64,000 bases of DNA. Origin: JBALVT01 sp045110675 (lineage in GTDB: Bacteria > Pseudomonadota > Gammaproteobacteria > Pseudomonadales > Halieaceae). Both the position numbers and the translations under genes were made by a program. The notes below the pieces were generated by a model. That model had not been told where the DNA came from and ran no database searches. It saw nothing but the letters and a program-made list of their open reading frames with translations. Numbering within the stretch: the stretch's first letter is position 1; the number at the start of each line of letters is the position of its first letter. Below are positions 1 to 8,683 of the stretch, piece after piece. The DNA lies in assembly GCA_045110675.1 (NCBI GenBank), contig JBGCGJ010000026.1, forward strand, positions 1 through 64,000. Direction: 5' to 3'.

Positions 1-142
1 CAAAGGCCACCAACTCACCACCCCAAGTCTCCGCACACACACGCGTCAACGCCGCTGTGAGCGTCGTCTTACCGTGGTCAACGTGTCCGATGGTTCCCAC
101 GTTGACGTGGGGCTTATTACGTTCGAATTTTTCCTTTGCCAT
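1..142 (-). CDS. tuf: Elongation factor Tu, N-terminal part (runs off the window)
   Basis: The first 47 codons of EF-Tu read leftward from an ATG at 142. The N-terminus MAKEKFERNKPHVNVGTIGH is followed by the G1 P-loop VDHGKTTL, the GTP-binding motif of translational GTPases. EF-Tu delivers aminoacyl-tRNA to the ribosome. The gene lies directly downstream of tRNA-Thr(GGT), as in the classic thrU-tyrU-glyT-thrT-tufB arrangement, so it is probably co-transcribed with the tRNAs. Only the start is visible; the rest lies outside the window. Confidence 0.97.
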   Translation of the reverse strand, partial: MAKEKFERNKPHVNVGTIGHVDHGKTTLTAALTRVCAETWGGELVAF

Positions 143-305
143 TACGACATTCTCCTAAACACTGGCTTTAGCCACACTGTTGATACGCTTTACGTTTAAA
201 ATCGTTACTAATGCTTACTACTACAACTTCTACTTACTACTCAATTCACTATTACAGCCTTTATTACTACAGCATCTGGCTATAAACAGCTCCACGATCA
301 AAAAG

Positions 306-381
306 TGGAGCCCATAACCGGATTTGAACCGGTGACCTCTGCCTTACCAAGGAAGTGCTCTACCGACTGAGCTATATGAGC
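306..381 (-). tRNA. tRNA-Thr (anticodon GGT)
   Basis: A complete 76-nt cloverleaf on the minus strand with encoded CCA. The anticodon loop is TTGGTAA between CTTCC and GG-rich stem halves, giving GGT. The D-loop (AGCTCAGTCGGTAGAGC) and T-arm (GGTTCAAATCC) are intact. It is the last tRNA before tuf, matching thrT of E. coli. Confidence 0.95.
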
Positions 382-399
382 ATTTACACCTCTAACAAC

Positions 400-473
<74 letters not shown>

Positions 474-524
474 CGCATTCTTACTTTGTACTACCAAACT
501 TCTAACATTCGGCCCTATAAATCC

Positions 525-608
525 TGGTGGAGGGGGGTGGATTCGAACCACCGAAGCTTACGCGTCAGATTTACAGTCTGATCCCTTTGGCCACTCGGGA
601 ACCCCTCC
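525..608 (-). tRNA. tRNA-Tyr (anticodon GTA)
   Basis: A complete 84-nt class II tRNA with a long variable arm and encoded CCA. The acceptor GGAGGGG and the anticodon stem-loop CAGACTGTAAATCTG give GTA. It corresponds to tyrU. Upstream of it on the same strand there is not tRNA-Thr(TGT) as expected but a protein gene (775-2340). Confidence 0.95.
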
Positions 609-774
609 GAAAGGCGGCACATTGTCCAGACGTCCCGCCTCTTTGTCAACCGCTTCCTCTAATAAAATTATCGACTTACGTCTGATTTGTAATGCCAACG
701 AGAGCAGAGGACTCCATGCATGTTAAAACGCGAACGATAGCTAGCAATCACCCCCAATAACAAGCCGATACCTC

Positions 775-2340
775 TTATTTGGACGCCTGTTTTATTTTTT
801 TAAGCATATAGTCCACCGAAGCTACTATTTCCTTATCGAGACAGCTCTCGCACAGCCCTTTTGGCGGCATACCTTTGAACCCATCAATCGAATTGGCATA
901 GAGCACTTCAGCACCTTTTAGCAAGCGCGCTGTCCACTGCGAGGGATCGTCGATCTGCGGTATATGGGACTGACCCGAGCTATGGCAGGAAGCACAAACT
1001 AGCTCATAGGTGTTCTTGCCACTGCGCAATCGGGGGGTTTCAAGGCCTTTTCCAGTGGGATCTCGATACAACCGGTAAACGCGACCATGGTTTTGCACCA
1101 AGATGAACACAGAGCCATCCGGGGCAACTTTGATATCCCTCACCCGATCATTCAACTCGGTCAAAATCCTGTGCTCCGACAGAATAGCCCCTTCTCGTAG
1201 ATCAAGTTTGTTGATATGAGCAGCTTTCAGTGCGCCAACCAGCAAATCACCCTCCCATTCCGGGAACATTTTGCCGCGATATATTTCCAAGGGTGAAATG
1301 GCGAGCGAAGGCAGGTAGTAGTATAGAGGCTGCTCCAAGCCGGATTCAGCAGTACCCACACCAATCATCTGGGTCGTATAGTTAGATCCGTAGGTAATTC
1401 TAGGCCAGCCATAGTTGCCGCCTCGCCGAACCACATTGACCTCATCCCCTCCCATCGGTCCATGCTCCGTCTCATACAAATCACCAGATATAGAGTCGAA
1501 TACCAGCCCTTGCGGGTTGCGCACGCCAAGAGCATATATCCTGTCGTCTGTTTCGGGGTGATCCAGGAAGGGATTATCGGCCGGGATACCACCATCGTCC
1601 TTTAAACGCAAAATTTTCCCACGCAGAGATTTAGGGTTCTGCGAGTCGTTTCTCTTTGAGCGATCACCGGAAGTGATATAGAGATATCCCGATTTATCAA
1701 AGGCCAGAGCGCCACCAAAGTTGGACGGTGATTTGCCATAGGGAAGGGCGACAAAAACGCGCTCGACCGCCCTGAGCTCACGACCGTGAAGCTCCGCCCG
1801 ACTGACAGCCGTGGCGTAAAGCTCCTCCTCGCCCTCGGATCGCACTGCGTGGCTGAAGTAGATTAGGTGGTTCTCGGCAAAACCTGGGTGCAATACAACA
1901 TCCATAAGACCAATTTGGCCTCGCCCAGATGGGATATCGGGCAAACCAGTTACGGCCTCAGTCGTCCTATCGTCCAGGTTCAGAATTTTCATCTTTCCAG
2001 AAAATTCGGTAATCAACAGCTCACGGCTGGGCAAGAACTCCATCGCCCAGGGATATTTGAAGCCACCGGCCACTTTTTCCAACACAGCATCGCGAATGTT
2101 GACGGCTGCAAGTGTGGGCAGCTTGCCCGAGTAGGGCATTGGCTTGCCCGGGCCTCGCTTTTTCGGCTTGGCATTTTTCGCGGTGGGAGCTAGAGACAGT
2201 GCCTTGGAAGAAAGGCGCTGGGGTGTAATCGAATCAAAGAAATCGTATTTGTTCTGTAAAAATGCCCCTAATAACAAGGAGACACCAGCGACACACACAG
2301 CGAGTAGTATCGATACAACCAAAGCTCGTTTGCGTATCAC
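775..2340 (-). CDS. PQQ-dependent sugar dehydrogenase (glucose/sorbosone dehydrogenase family) with C-terminal cytochrome c
   Basis: About 521 aa. A GTG start at 2340 is chosen because AAGG precedes it by 7 nt; an in-frame TTG at 2367 would add 9 residues. An N-terminal hydrophobic segment (about residues 5-25) suggests export or membrane anchoring. The core (about 90-420) resembles the soluble aldose dehydrogenase/YliI beta-propeller, with FKYPWAMEFLP, YLYITSGDRSK, ALGVRNPQGLVFD and GGNYGWP. The last 90 residues form a cytochrome c domain with CASCH near residue 450 and GMPPKGLCESC, the c5-like Met-ligand and disulfide region. Known family role: periplasmic oxidation of aldose sugars with electrons passed to a cytochrome. 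It lies between tRNA-Thr(TGT) and tRNA-Tyr on the same strand, only 43 nt from the upstream tRNA, with no obvious promoter of its own. Confidence 0.85.
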   Translation of the reverse strand: MIRKRALVVSILLAVCVAGVSLLLGAFLQNKYDFFDSITPQRLSSKALSLAPTAKNAKPKKRGPGKPMPYSGKLPTLAAVNIRDAVLEKVAGGFKYPWAMEFLPSRELLITEFSGKMKILNLDDRTTEAVTGLPDIPSGRGQIGLMDVVLHPGFAENHLIYFSHAVRSEGEEELYATAVSRAELHGRELRAVERVFVALPYGKSPSNFGGALAFDKSGYLYITSGDRSKRNDSQNPKSLRGKILRLKDDGGIPADNPFLDHPETDDRIYALGVRNPQGLVFDSISGDLYETEHGPMGGDEVNVVRRGGNYGWPRITYGSNYTTQMIGVGTAESGLEQPLYYYLPSLAISPLEIYRGKMFPEWEGDLLVGALKAAHINKLDLREGAILSEHRILTELNDRVRDIKVAPDGSVFILVQNHGRVYRLYRDPTGKGLETPRLRSGKNTYELVCASCHSSGQSHIPQIDDPSQWTARLLKGAEVLYANSIDGFKGMPPKGLCESCLDKEIVASVDYMLKKIKQASK

Positions 2341-2383
2341 ATTAAAGCCTTTACATTGGAGGTGCAAAAACCGCTTCGAATAA

Positions 2384-2459
2384 TGGAGCTGGCGAGAGGA
2401 ATCGAACCCCCGACCGGCTGATTACAAATCAGCTGCTCTACCTACTGAGCGACGCCAGC
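2384..2459 (-). tRNA. tRNA-Thr (anticodon TGT)
   Basis: A complete 76-nt tRNA on the minus strand. The acceptor GCTGGCG pairs with CGCCAGC, followed by T and an encoded CCA. The anticodon stem-loop CTGATTTGTAATCAG gives TGT. It matches thrU, the first tRNA of the classic cluster, but here a sugar dehydrogenase gene separates it from tRNA-Tyr. Confidence 0.95.
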
Positions 2460-2521
2460 CTGACCCAAAAATCGCAACAACCCGTGTGAAACCTGGATGA
2501 ATACCTGGCTCCCACTGGAAG

Positions 2522-2557
2522 GGCGGCAATTCTAGACAAAGAGGTTGTTGGATGCAA
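2522..2557 (-). promoter_or_regulatory. Stable-RNA type sigma-70 promoter of the tRNA-Thr/sugar dehydrogenase/tRNA/tuf unit
   Basis: On the minus strand TTGCAT (2552-2557) and TAGAAT (2529-2534) are separated by exactly 17 nt. A GC-rich discriminator (GCCGCCC) follows, as in stringently controlled tRNA/rRNA promoters. The start point would be near 2522, about 60 nt upstream of the tRNA. No comparable promoter was seen between the tRNA and the dehydrogenase gene. Confidence 0.7.
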
Positions 2558-2607
2558 GGGGCTGCGGGCATTACGATCTCAAAATGTTTTCGGCTCTGGG
2601 TCAAATT

Positions 2608-3753
2608 CTAGTACTTCACCTCACGCGGACTGGCAGCATCGAGCCCACGATTTCTCCGCATCATTTCCTCTCTCAAGAATGGTCCCATTTTACCCAAACG
2701 GCTGCGAACATTGCGCTCGGCCACGCTCACAATAATACTCCCAGCATTTTCGACAGCAGAAAAGAAATCACCATGCATCGGGCTCTTTGAGGATATAGCA
2801 TCTGCGGCATCATCCATGTGAACAAAGGTAACCCGCTCGAAGATTTTCGATATCAGCTCTTTCTTCGTTTGGTAAAAGGAGTCATGCAGTATCAAGGTGT
2901 TTCCCGGAATTTTATCCAGGCTGAGTAACCTCTGTTCCAGGGCCAAAATATCAGGCCCGATTGCACGATCGGTTCTAGCAATAATCAATTGACGTTCGAG
3001 GTCTCCGCCACGACGGGTGCCCGCATATTCTACCGGTAGCTGAATAAATCCAGGGTCGATCTCACGCATAGCCAGATACAGATCTTGAATAATCGCCAGC
3101 CCCATATGTTCCTTCCAGTGAGTGTCACCTCGATAGTAGGCCTCGCCACTGGTTGACCTAAGTAGAGCCACACTTTGTAAGTGATCGACATAAAAGCGAT
3201 TCATAGCTTTGCCATAAGTTGCTCGCTGTTCCATCGACTTTTGAAAATAACAGCGTGAGTAAGGTGTGGCACGGCCCCCAAGTTGACCTGTGTGCACGGT
3301 AGCCTTGTTGGGAGATACTGCGAGGAAGAGTTTGGTTTGGGCAGCCTCAGCAAGCGCCAAGGCTTTGGTAAATGGTTCAATTTCAATCGGCGATAGCGGG
3401 CGAAAATCGCAGGAAAAACGCCTCAACGATTTTTTGGAGAATAGAAACCCGTCCAAGCCGGATACAACTTGCGGAGTATCTACAAATCCAAATAGTTCCA
3501 AATCCATCCAGTTGCGAACACTGATGGACGATTTCTTAACCCACATGCGCTCTTGCAATGCCTCAGACATGATCGCTCTGCCATCACTAGAATCCGTTAG
3601 CAAGGCATCGAGACTAGGTAAGTCGAGAACACTGCGCCCTCCAAACGGTTCTGGCTTGTCAAAAACTACGAGTATGACAATGGGAGCCAGAAACAAGATG
3701 GCACATACCAGAATTTGCAAATACGCCAGCTTGATTTTTGCGTTGTTCTTCAT
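2608..3753 (-). CDS. AlgJ/AlgX-like SGNH-fold polysaccharide O-acetylation protein
   Basis: 381 aa from the ATG at 3753, 4 nt after the stop of the upstream MBOAT gene. One N-terminal transmembrane segment (about 8-28) suggests a periplasmic domain tethered to the inner membrane. The motif GDTHWKEHMG near residue 205 is the Asp-x-His-Trp catalytic signature of AlgJ/AlgX-type acetyltransferases, and ILHDSFY near residue 290 resembles the SGNH serine block. In the known system an MBOAT protein passes acetyl groups across the membrane and an AlgJ/AlgX-type protein transfers them to a polysaccharide. The acceptor polymer is unknown, since no alginate genes are nearby. Confidence 0.8.
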   Translation of the reverse strand: MKNNAKIKLAYLQILVCAILFLAPIVILVVFDKPEPFGGRSVLDLPSLDALLTDSSDGRAIMSEALQERMWVKKSSISVRNWMDLELFGFVDTPQVVSGLDGFLFSKKSLRRFSCDFRPLSPIEIEPFTKALALAEAAQTKLFLAVSPNKATVHTGQLGGRATPYSRCYFQKSMEQRATYGKAMNRFYVDHLQSVALLRSTSGEAYYRGDTHWKEHMGLAIIQDLYLAMREIDPGFIQLPVEYAGTRRGGDLERQLIIARTDRAIGPDILALEQRLLSLDKIPGNTLILHDSFYQTKKELISKIFERVTFVHMDDAADAISSKSPMHGDFFSAVENAGSIIVSVAERNVRSRLGKMGPFLREEMMRRNRGLDAASPREVKY

Positions 3754-3757
3754 GCCA

Positions 3758-5167
3758 TTAAAATCGAAAGTAAAGAAACGGACTAAAATGAGAGCTGAAG
3801 GCAATCATCAAGGAGTAAGGAAGACCAACCGCACAATACATCAATCGAATGGCCAGTAGTTTCGAGCTTGGAGTGCCGCTACTAAGGTATGCGCCGAAGA
3901 TCTTGTTCCTAGGTGCTAAATAAATCAAACATCCAGTGACAACCGCAAGCAAACTAAAAGGCGTAAGCACTTGCAATACAGTATCGGGCAATAAAAGGCT
4001 ATTCACTCCAAACATAAATAAAGCCTCTATAAACAAGTGGCCCTGCGCAAGTGTGTCCGCACGAAAAATTATCCAGCCAACGACAACCACGGGCAGCATA
4101 TAGCAATATCGCGCGAGCAATGAAGATCTAGATACCACCCCCGCTAACCATTTGCGTTCCAACAACAAAAAGAAACCGTGATACAAACCCCAAACAACAA
4201 ACGTCCACGCCGCACCATGCCATAGGCCGGTCACTGCAAAAACCAGAACAAGATTGCGGTAGGTGGCAAACTCCGATGAGCGATTGCCGCCCAGTGGAAT
4301 GTAGAGATAATCCCTAAACCAACTGGAAAGCGAGATGTGCCAGCGACGCCAAAACTCTGTTAGCGATGAAGAAGAATAAGGGTGGGTGAAGTTTTCATTG
4401 AAGCGAATACCAAATATCAAACCCAATCCGATGGCCATATCGGAATAGCCTGAAAAATCAAAGTATATCTGGACTGTATATGCAATCGCGCCCAGAGCTG
4501 AGGTCGCCATCGTGTACTCATCTGCCGGTAACGCAAAACAGGCATCGGCTATTGCTCCGGCAGAATCTGCGATGACGACTTTCTTAAACAATCCATGTGC
4601 AAACCTGGCAAATCCGGCCGACATATTTAAGACGCTAATATCTGGCCGCGCGTACTGAGCGATAACATCCCGATATCGTACGATTGGACCGGCAATCAAC
4701 TGCGGAAAAAAACTGAGATAGGCTCCAAAACGAATTACATTCGTCTCAACTTCAGCTTCCTTTCGATAGATATCGACAAGATACGAGATAGCCTGGAAGG
4801 TAAAGAATGAAATTCCAATCGGCAAAATAATACTTTGGAAGGTGCCGGTTAAATTCGCGGTAAATATAAGATCAAACTGCTGAGCTAGAAACGCCGCGTA
4901 TTTGTAATAGGCGAGGACCAGTAAGTTCAATGCGACCCCAAAGCCCAATATCCACTGGGAGCAAAAGCGGGAAAGCAGCAATCCCCAACCCCAGTTCATT
5001 AGGATTGAAAAGATCAGTACAAATACGATCGCGCCGGAGGACCAGAAATAAAAGAACAAACTCACCAGCAAGATCGCCAGTGAATGCGCAAAGCGTGAGC
5101 ATAGAAGTATCAGAATGCCTGCTAATGGCAGAAAAAAAGCCAAGAAAACAGGGTCGGAAAACACCAT
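3758..5167 (-). CDS. MBOAT family O-acyltransferase, AlgI-like
   Basis: 469 aa with an ATG start at 5167 and about ten hydrophobic segments throughout. Typical AlgI features are PIGISFFTFQAISYLVDIYR, the tract FFPQLIAGPIVRY, LTEFWRRWHISLSSWFRDY, and the MBOAT histidine in VTGLWHGAAWTF. Family role: inner-membrane transfer of an acyl (usually acetyl) group to the periplasmic side for polysaccharide O-acylation. It is followed after 4 nt by the AlgJ-like partner, so the two form a minimal acetylation operon. Function as an acyltransferase is secure; the substrate is not. Confidence 0.9.
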   Translation of the reverse strand: MVFSDPVFLAFFLPLAGILILLCSRFAHSLAILLVSLFFYFWSSGAIVFVLIFSILMNWGWGLLLSRFCSQWILGFGVALNLLVLAYYKYAAFLAQQFDLIFTANLTGTFQSIILPIGISFFTFQAISYLVDIYRKEAEVETNVIRFGAYLSFFPQLIAGPIVRYRDVIAQYARPDISVLNMSAGFARFAHGLFKKVVIADSAGAIADACFALPADEYTMATSALGAIAYTVQIYFDFSGYSDMAIGLGLIFGIRFNENFTHPYSSSSLTEFWRRWHISLSSWFRDYLYIPLGGNRSSEFATYRNLVLVFAVTGLWHGAAWTFVVWGLYHGFFLLLERKWLAGVVSRSSLLARYCYMLPVVVVGWIIFRADTLAQGHLFIEALFMFGVNSLLLPDTVLQVLTPFSLLAVVTGCLIYLAPRNKIFGAYLSSGTPSSKLLAIRLMYCAVGLPYSLMIAFSSHFSPFLYFRF

Positions 5168-5274
5168 GTGGAAAGATACTCAGAGTCTCGGATTGAGCCA
5201 GCCTAGCGTTCACTAGCAGCTTCCTCAGATCATACGGCTAGTCAGGCACTTATTCCATACAGTGCAACGGAGTC

Positions 5275-6090
5275 TTAAGGCATGGAGAGGACATCGCACT
5301 CAAGCTTATCTAATACCTTCTCGACGGTGTTACCCATTAACGCGGCGGAGAGGCCAGACCTAGCTGAATTGCCCACTACGACCAAGCTCACATCGAGCCT
5401 TTTGGCCTGATCGACAATCACTTTGCCGGGCTTACCCAGTTTAATATGAATTTGCTCACTGTCTGCTCCGCAGCTATCAATAAGCTCCTGCCTGCTTGGA
5501 ACCCCTTTAAAGTCCTCGAAGGCATTGACGAAGTGGACTTCGGCACCGCGAAGATCACGCAACCGCTTACTAAAACGAATAACATTGTCATTAAGGCGAC
5601 CATAGGAGTCAGACCGGGCGGTGATATCAACAGCCGAGAGAACTCGTCTTTCCTCCACCTGAGTGCCCTCTTTCACCAAAAGCACCGGGCAATGACACTC
5701 CCTGATCAGTGTCCAATCAGATGTTCTATTAAAAATCCGTTTGCCGGAAGAATGTCGATACGAGGATTTCAAAACCAAATCCGCTTCGTGACGCGCTGCG
5801 GCATCTACTACACCCCGATACCAGTCTTTGCCCCAGGCAAGCTCAGTGCTCACCGCCACACCGCTCGCTATCGCTCCCGCCACAGCCTCATCAATCTTAG
5901 CCTGGTGGAGGGACAGGACAGCGTCGGCATTGATCACATCTCCATCAGATTTGGCCGGATGCGCATAAACACAAGCAAAAACGTGTACTTGGGCAGATAT
6001 TTCCAGAGCAACATCGAAGGCGCGCTCAAGAGCAGGCTGCTCCTCTTGAGTAGGATCGTAGACTGCAAAGAGCTTATTAAATGGTTTCAC
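5275..6090 (-). CDS. Universal stress protein, tandem Usp domains
   Basis: 271 aa. A GTG start at 6090 is preceded by AGAGGT at suitable spacing. Two Usp domains are visible: residues 1-140 (KLFAVYDPTQ; HEADLVLKSSYRHSS) and 150-271 (VLSAVDIT; VSLVVVGNSARSGLSAALMGNTVEKVL). The second carries the G-x2-G-x9-G(S/N)-like ATP-binding end. It resembles UspE, the two-domain cytoplasmic stress protein. A 256-nt AT-rich leader precedes it, so it is probably expressed independently of coaX. No clear FNR box was found. Confidence 0.85.
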   Translation of the reverse strand: MKPFNKLFAVYDPTQEEQPALERAFDVALEISAQVHVFACVYAHPAKSDGDVINADAVLSLHQAKIDEAVAGAIASGVAVSTELAWGKDWYRGVVDAAARHEADLVLKSSYRHSSGKRIFNRTSDWTLIRECHCPVLLVKEGTQVEERRVLSAVDITARSDSYGRLNDNVIRFSKRLRDLRGAEVHFVNAFEDFKGVPSRQELIDSCGADSEQIHIKLGKPGKVIVDQAKRLDVSLVVVGNSARSGLSAALMGNTVEKVLDKLECDVLSMP

Positions 6091-6346
6091 GTGAAGTACC
6101 TCTGTTACCGCTTTTCGGTATTTCCTTGTTCATAACAGTCATTCTTGACCATAAAATTAGAATGTACTGCCTAATTCCACCATTATTTGCCAGCGGTGTC
6201 AGATTACCCCCTAAGCATATGATTTATATAAATTATATACGAAAATACCTGCCAACTTGAGCGAACCAAACGGCTTTTTTAGGCCAAATTACCAGGTTAA
6301 AAGCGTGAACTACATCTCATCTGTAAAGATGCGAAAAACTTTCGTG

Positions 6347-7087
6347 TCAGCGTTCCGCCGCGGCGATCTCAAGCCCTTCAAATATGAGATCCGGAACCCA
6401 CTCACCACCGAGGTCGCTTAACGCCATCAGTTCGCGAGCGCCTCCTCCACATAAAAGCAAATCGTCTTTTCGGATTCCCAAGTTTTCCAGGACAAGTCGC
6501 ACCGCACCGACTTGAGAAACAGCGATGCCGTGGCGCACGGCTTCGGCAGTGGATTGACCTGGAACGAGCCGATAATCCGCCTGCTCTTCAAAGCGAACCC
6601 TATCGGTATCGAGCAAGAGTGCACGCTCCATCAGCTCAGCACCGGGAATAATATAACCCCCCTCGTGCAGACCATCCGCCGCAACAATATCTATCGTAAG
6701 CGCAGAGCCCGCGTCCACAACTGCGAAGCGGCCACTAAGACGACTTTGAGCTCCAAGCATAGCCAGCCAACGATCCACTCCAAGGCGTTCAGGTTCGCTA
6801 TAGCTATTTCTCAAACTGCCCAGCTGAGAAGAACTGCGCGCAAACCAGGGGACTATGCCCCATTTTTTTTCCAACAATTCCGACAGGGTCTTGTTACTCT
6901 GAGCGCCCGCAACACTGGATACCCAAACATTTTCTACGATATCTGAGCATGACAGTAACGCCCGCAAACTTTCACTATCATCTGCCCGATAGCTACCTCG
7001 ACCTGCGATTTCTCCACCACTAATCAATCGCCATTTGGCGCTGCTATTACCCACATCCAACTGCAGGCAATGATCCGGAGCCGTCAT
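6347..7087 (-). CDS. coaX: Type III pantothenate kinase
   Basis: 246 aa, the normal length. It phosphorylates pantothenate in the first step of coenzyme A synthesis. Family motifs are the phosphate-binding LQLDVGNSSAKWRL at the N-terminus, RLGVDRWLAMLGA near residue 100, VVDAGSALTIDIV near 120, and GGYIIPGAELM near 140. The ATG at 7087 overlaps the birA stop by 4 nt (ATGA), so translation is coupled to birA. This birA-coaX pair upstream of the tRNA-tuf region is standard in Pseudomonas-like bacteria. Confidence 0.95.
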   Translation of the reverse strand: MTAPDHCLQLDVGNSSAKWRLISGGEIAGRGSYRADDSESLRALLSCSDIVENVWVSSVAGAQSNKTLSELLEKKWGIVPWFARSSSQLGSLRNSYSEPERLGVDRWLAMLGAQSRLSGRFAVVDAGSALTIDIVAADGLHEGGYIIPGAELMERALLLDTDRVRFEEQADYRLVPGQSTAEAVRHGIAVSQVGAVRLVLENLGIRKDDLLLCGGGARELMALSDLGGEWVPDLIFEGLEIAAAER

Positions 7088-8064
7088 TCGACAATCCTCA
7101 AAGAAATCTCTCCCCCAAAAACGGATTCCACGCCGACACTGGTTTCCAAGCGTAATGCTCCTCGAGGGTCCACACCCCTGGCTATGCCTGCCACTTTATT
7201 ATTGCCGGTCGTTAAAATTACTGATTTGCCAGCGTGTGCATCCAGCGACTGCCAGGGTTCACGCCAAGGCGTAAAGCCATCGCTCTCAAATGCGGCCAAC
7301 AGCGGCAAGAGCTGACCTAACAATGAACCAAGCAATTCATTGCGCCCTGGAGCAACCCCACCTTCGGCCATTAAGGAAACATCCGTCCACGCCTGATCTA
7401 TTGAATCAGCTGCTGAGCGGGGCATAGCGACATTGAGACCGATACCCACCACCACCTGGCACTGGCCCGAAGCATCTCCCACCATTTCCAATAGCACTCC
7501 ACCTAATTTTTTTCCTCTATACAAAATATCGTTTGGCCATTTGAGTTGAACCTCGGGAAGGCCAAGATCTGTCAGGGCCCGTGCAACGGCAACACCCACT
7601 GCCAAACTCAAACCCTCTAAAGCGGCCGCCCCCTGGCTGAACTCCCAGACCGTCGATACATACAGATTCCGTCCAAAAGGACTTATCCACTCCCGCCCCC
7701 TGCGCCCACGCCCTGCAGTTTGTTGTTCGGCTGTACACACAAGACCCGATCTGGCCCCCTGTTCGACTCGGCGCAATGCCTCCATGTTGGTAGAGTCAAT
7801 CAGCTCCTGAATACTCAGCTCCTTAAGCAGACTCAAACCAATGGCAGTCATTTTCGAGCGCACCTTTGCCTCGTCAATAAGGTCGATGCCATCTGGGATG
7901 CGGTATCCTCGCCCCTTGACAGATTCAATCTCCAGACCGAGTCCCTTCAGTTTGTTAAGTTGCTTCCAAATGGCAGTGCGGCTTATCCCGAGGGCTGCTG
8001 CTAAATCCTGGCCAGAGTGAAATTCACCGTCTGCCAATAATGGCAACAAAATAGTATTGGGCAT
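7084..8064 (-). CDS. birA: Bifunctional biotin-[acetyl-CoA-carboxylase] ligase / biotin operon repressor
   Basis: 326 aa with an ATG at 8064. The N-terminal winged helix (about 5-60, SGQDLAAALGISRTAIWKQL) is the DNA-binding domain. The ligase domain carries GRGRRGREWISPFG, the biotinyl-AMP binding loop, near residue 115, and VQLKWPNDILYRGKKLGGVL near 175. A C-terminal SH3-like domain follows. It attaches biotin to the AccB subunit of acetyl-CoA carboxylase and can repress biotin genes. Translationally coupled to coaX. Confidence 0.95.
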   Translation of the reverse strand: MPNTILLPLLADGEFHSGQDLAAALGISRTAIWKQLNKLKGLGLEIESVKGRGYRIPDGIDLIDEAKVRSKMTAIGLSLLKELSIQELIDSTNMEALRRVEQGARSGLVCTAEQQTAGRGRRGREWISPFGRNLYVSTVWEFSQGAAALEGLSLAVGVAVARALTDLGLPEVQLKWPNDILYRGKKLGGVLLEMVGDASGQCQVVVGIGLNVAMPRSAADSIDQAWTDVSLMAEGGVAPGRNELLGSLLGQLLPLLAAFESDGFTPWREPWQSLDAHAGKSVILTTGNNKVAGIARGVDPRGALRLETSVGVESVFGGEISLRIVE

Positions 8065-8313
8065 TAATTACCTTTCGCTGTTGAGCATGGATCGTAAATC
8101 GAAGACATAATAGCAAAATTGCAGTGTCAACGATGGATTTGAAAGCTCTGGTTGCGAGATCAATGCGTCAGACCTTACACTCTTCAACAGCACTGCGAGT
8201 CGACAATCAATACATCTTCTAACCGAGAAAAACATGGACCAGCTGAGTCGTGCGAACCTCCTGAACCACACAGGTACCGCCAATACGGTAGGCCGAAAAC
8301 CGGCAGTGTCGCA

Positions 8314-8664
8314 ATGAGCCCAGAAAATACCGTACGTCTCAGGAACACAGCTGCCACTCTCATTACCGCCTGCGGAACAAGCCATATTGCTGAATTGTGG
8401 CTCAGAGATATTGATACCACTGCACTGACAGGTGCACTGTTTGGTGCAGGCTATCTCATTGTAGGCATCGGCCTCTTCGGTCAGTCGCGGTTCGTGTTAT
8501 TTTTGGCGATTCTATTACCCATGGCGGGAGTTCGCCTTGCTCTGAACAACGTCCCTATTGAATCACTCAACTGGCTGGGGTTAGCCCAGATTACTTCCGC
8601 GTGCCTTGTCACAATACTTAGCGCCTTAGTGCTGTACGCTGTAAGACATCAACCTAGTACCTAG
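8314..8664 (+). CDS. Small integral membrane protein of unknown function
   Basis: 116 aa from an ATG at 8314; the frame stays open upstream to 8152 but that part is non-hydrophobic and unlikely. Three hydrophobic segments are visible: roughly residues 36-55 (GALFGAGYLIVGIGLF), 58-75 (FVLFLAILLPMAGVRLAL) and 85-112 (LGLAQITSACLVTILSALVLYAV). No family is recognised and the ribosome-binding site is weak. It ends 19 nt before the CPA2 antiporter on the same strand, so it may be an accessory membrane protein of that transporter; this is inference from position only. Confidence 0.55.
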   Translation: MSPENTVRLRNTAATLITACGTSHIAELWLRDIDTTALTGALFGAGYLIVGIGLFGQSRFVLFLAILLPMAGVRLALNNVPIESLNWLGLAQITSACLVTILSALVLYAVRHQPST

Positions 8665-8683
8665 CCAAGGAGACGAGTGAGTA

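Noticed and set aside
8068..8385. Leftward 105-aa frame overlapping the small membrane protein gene
   Set aside because: Composition is unlike a protein, with no hydrophobic or domain pattern; the rightward frame has clear membrane segments and operon spacing to the antiporter.
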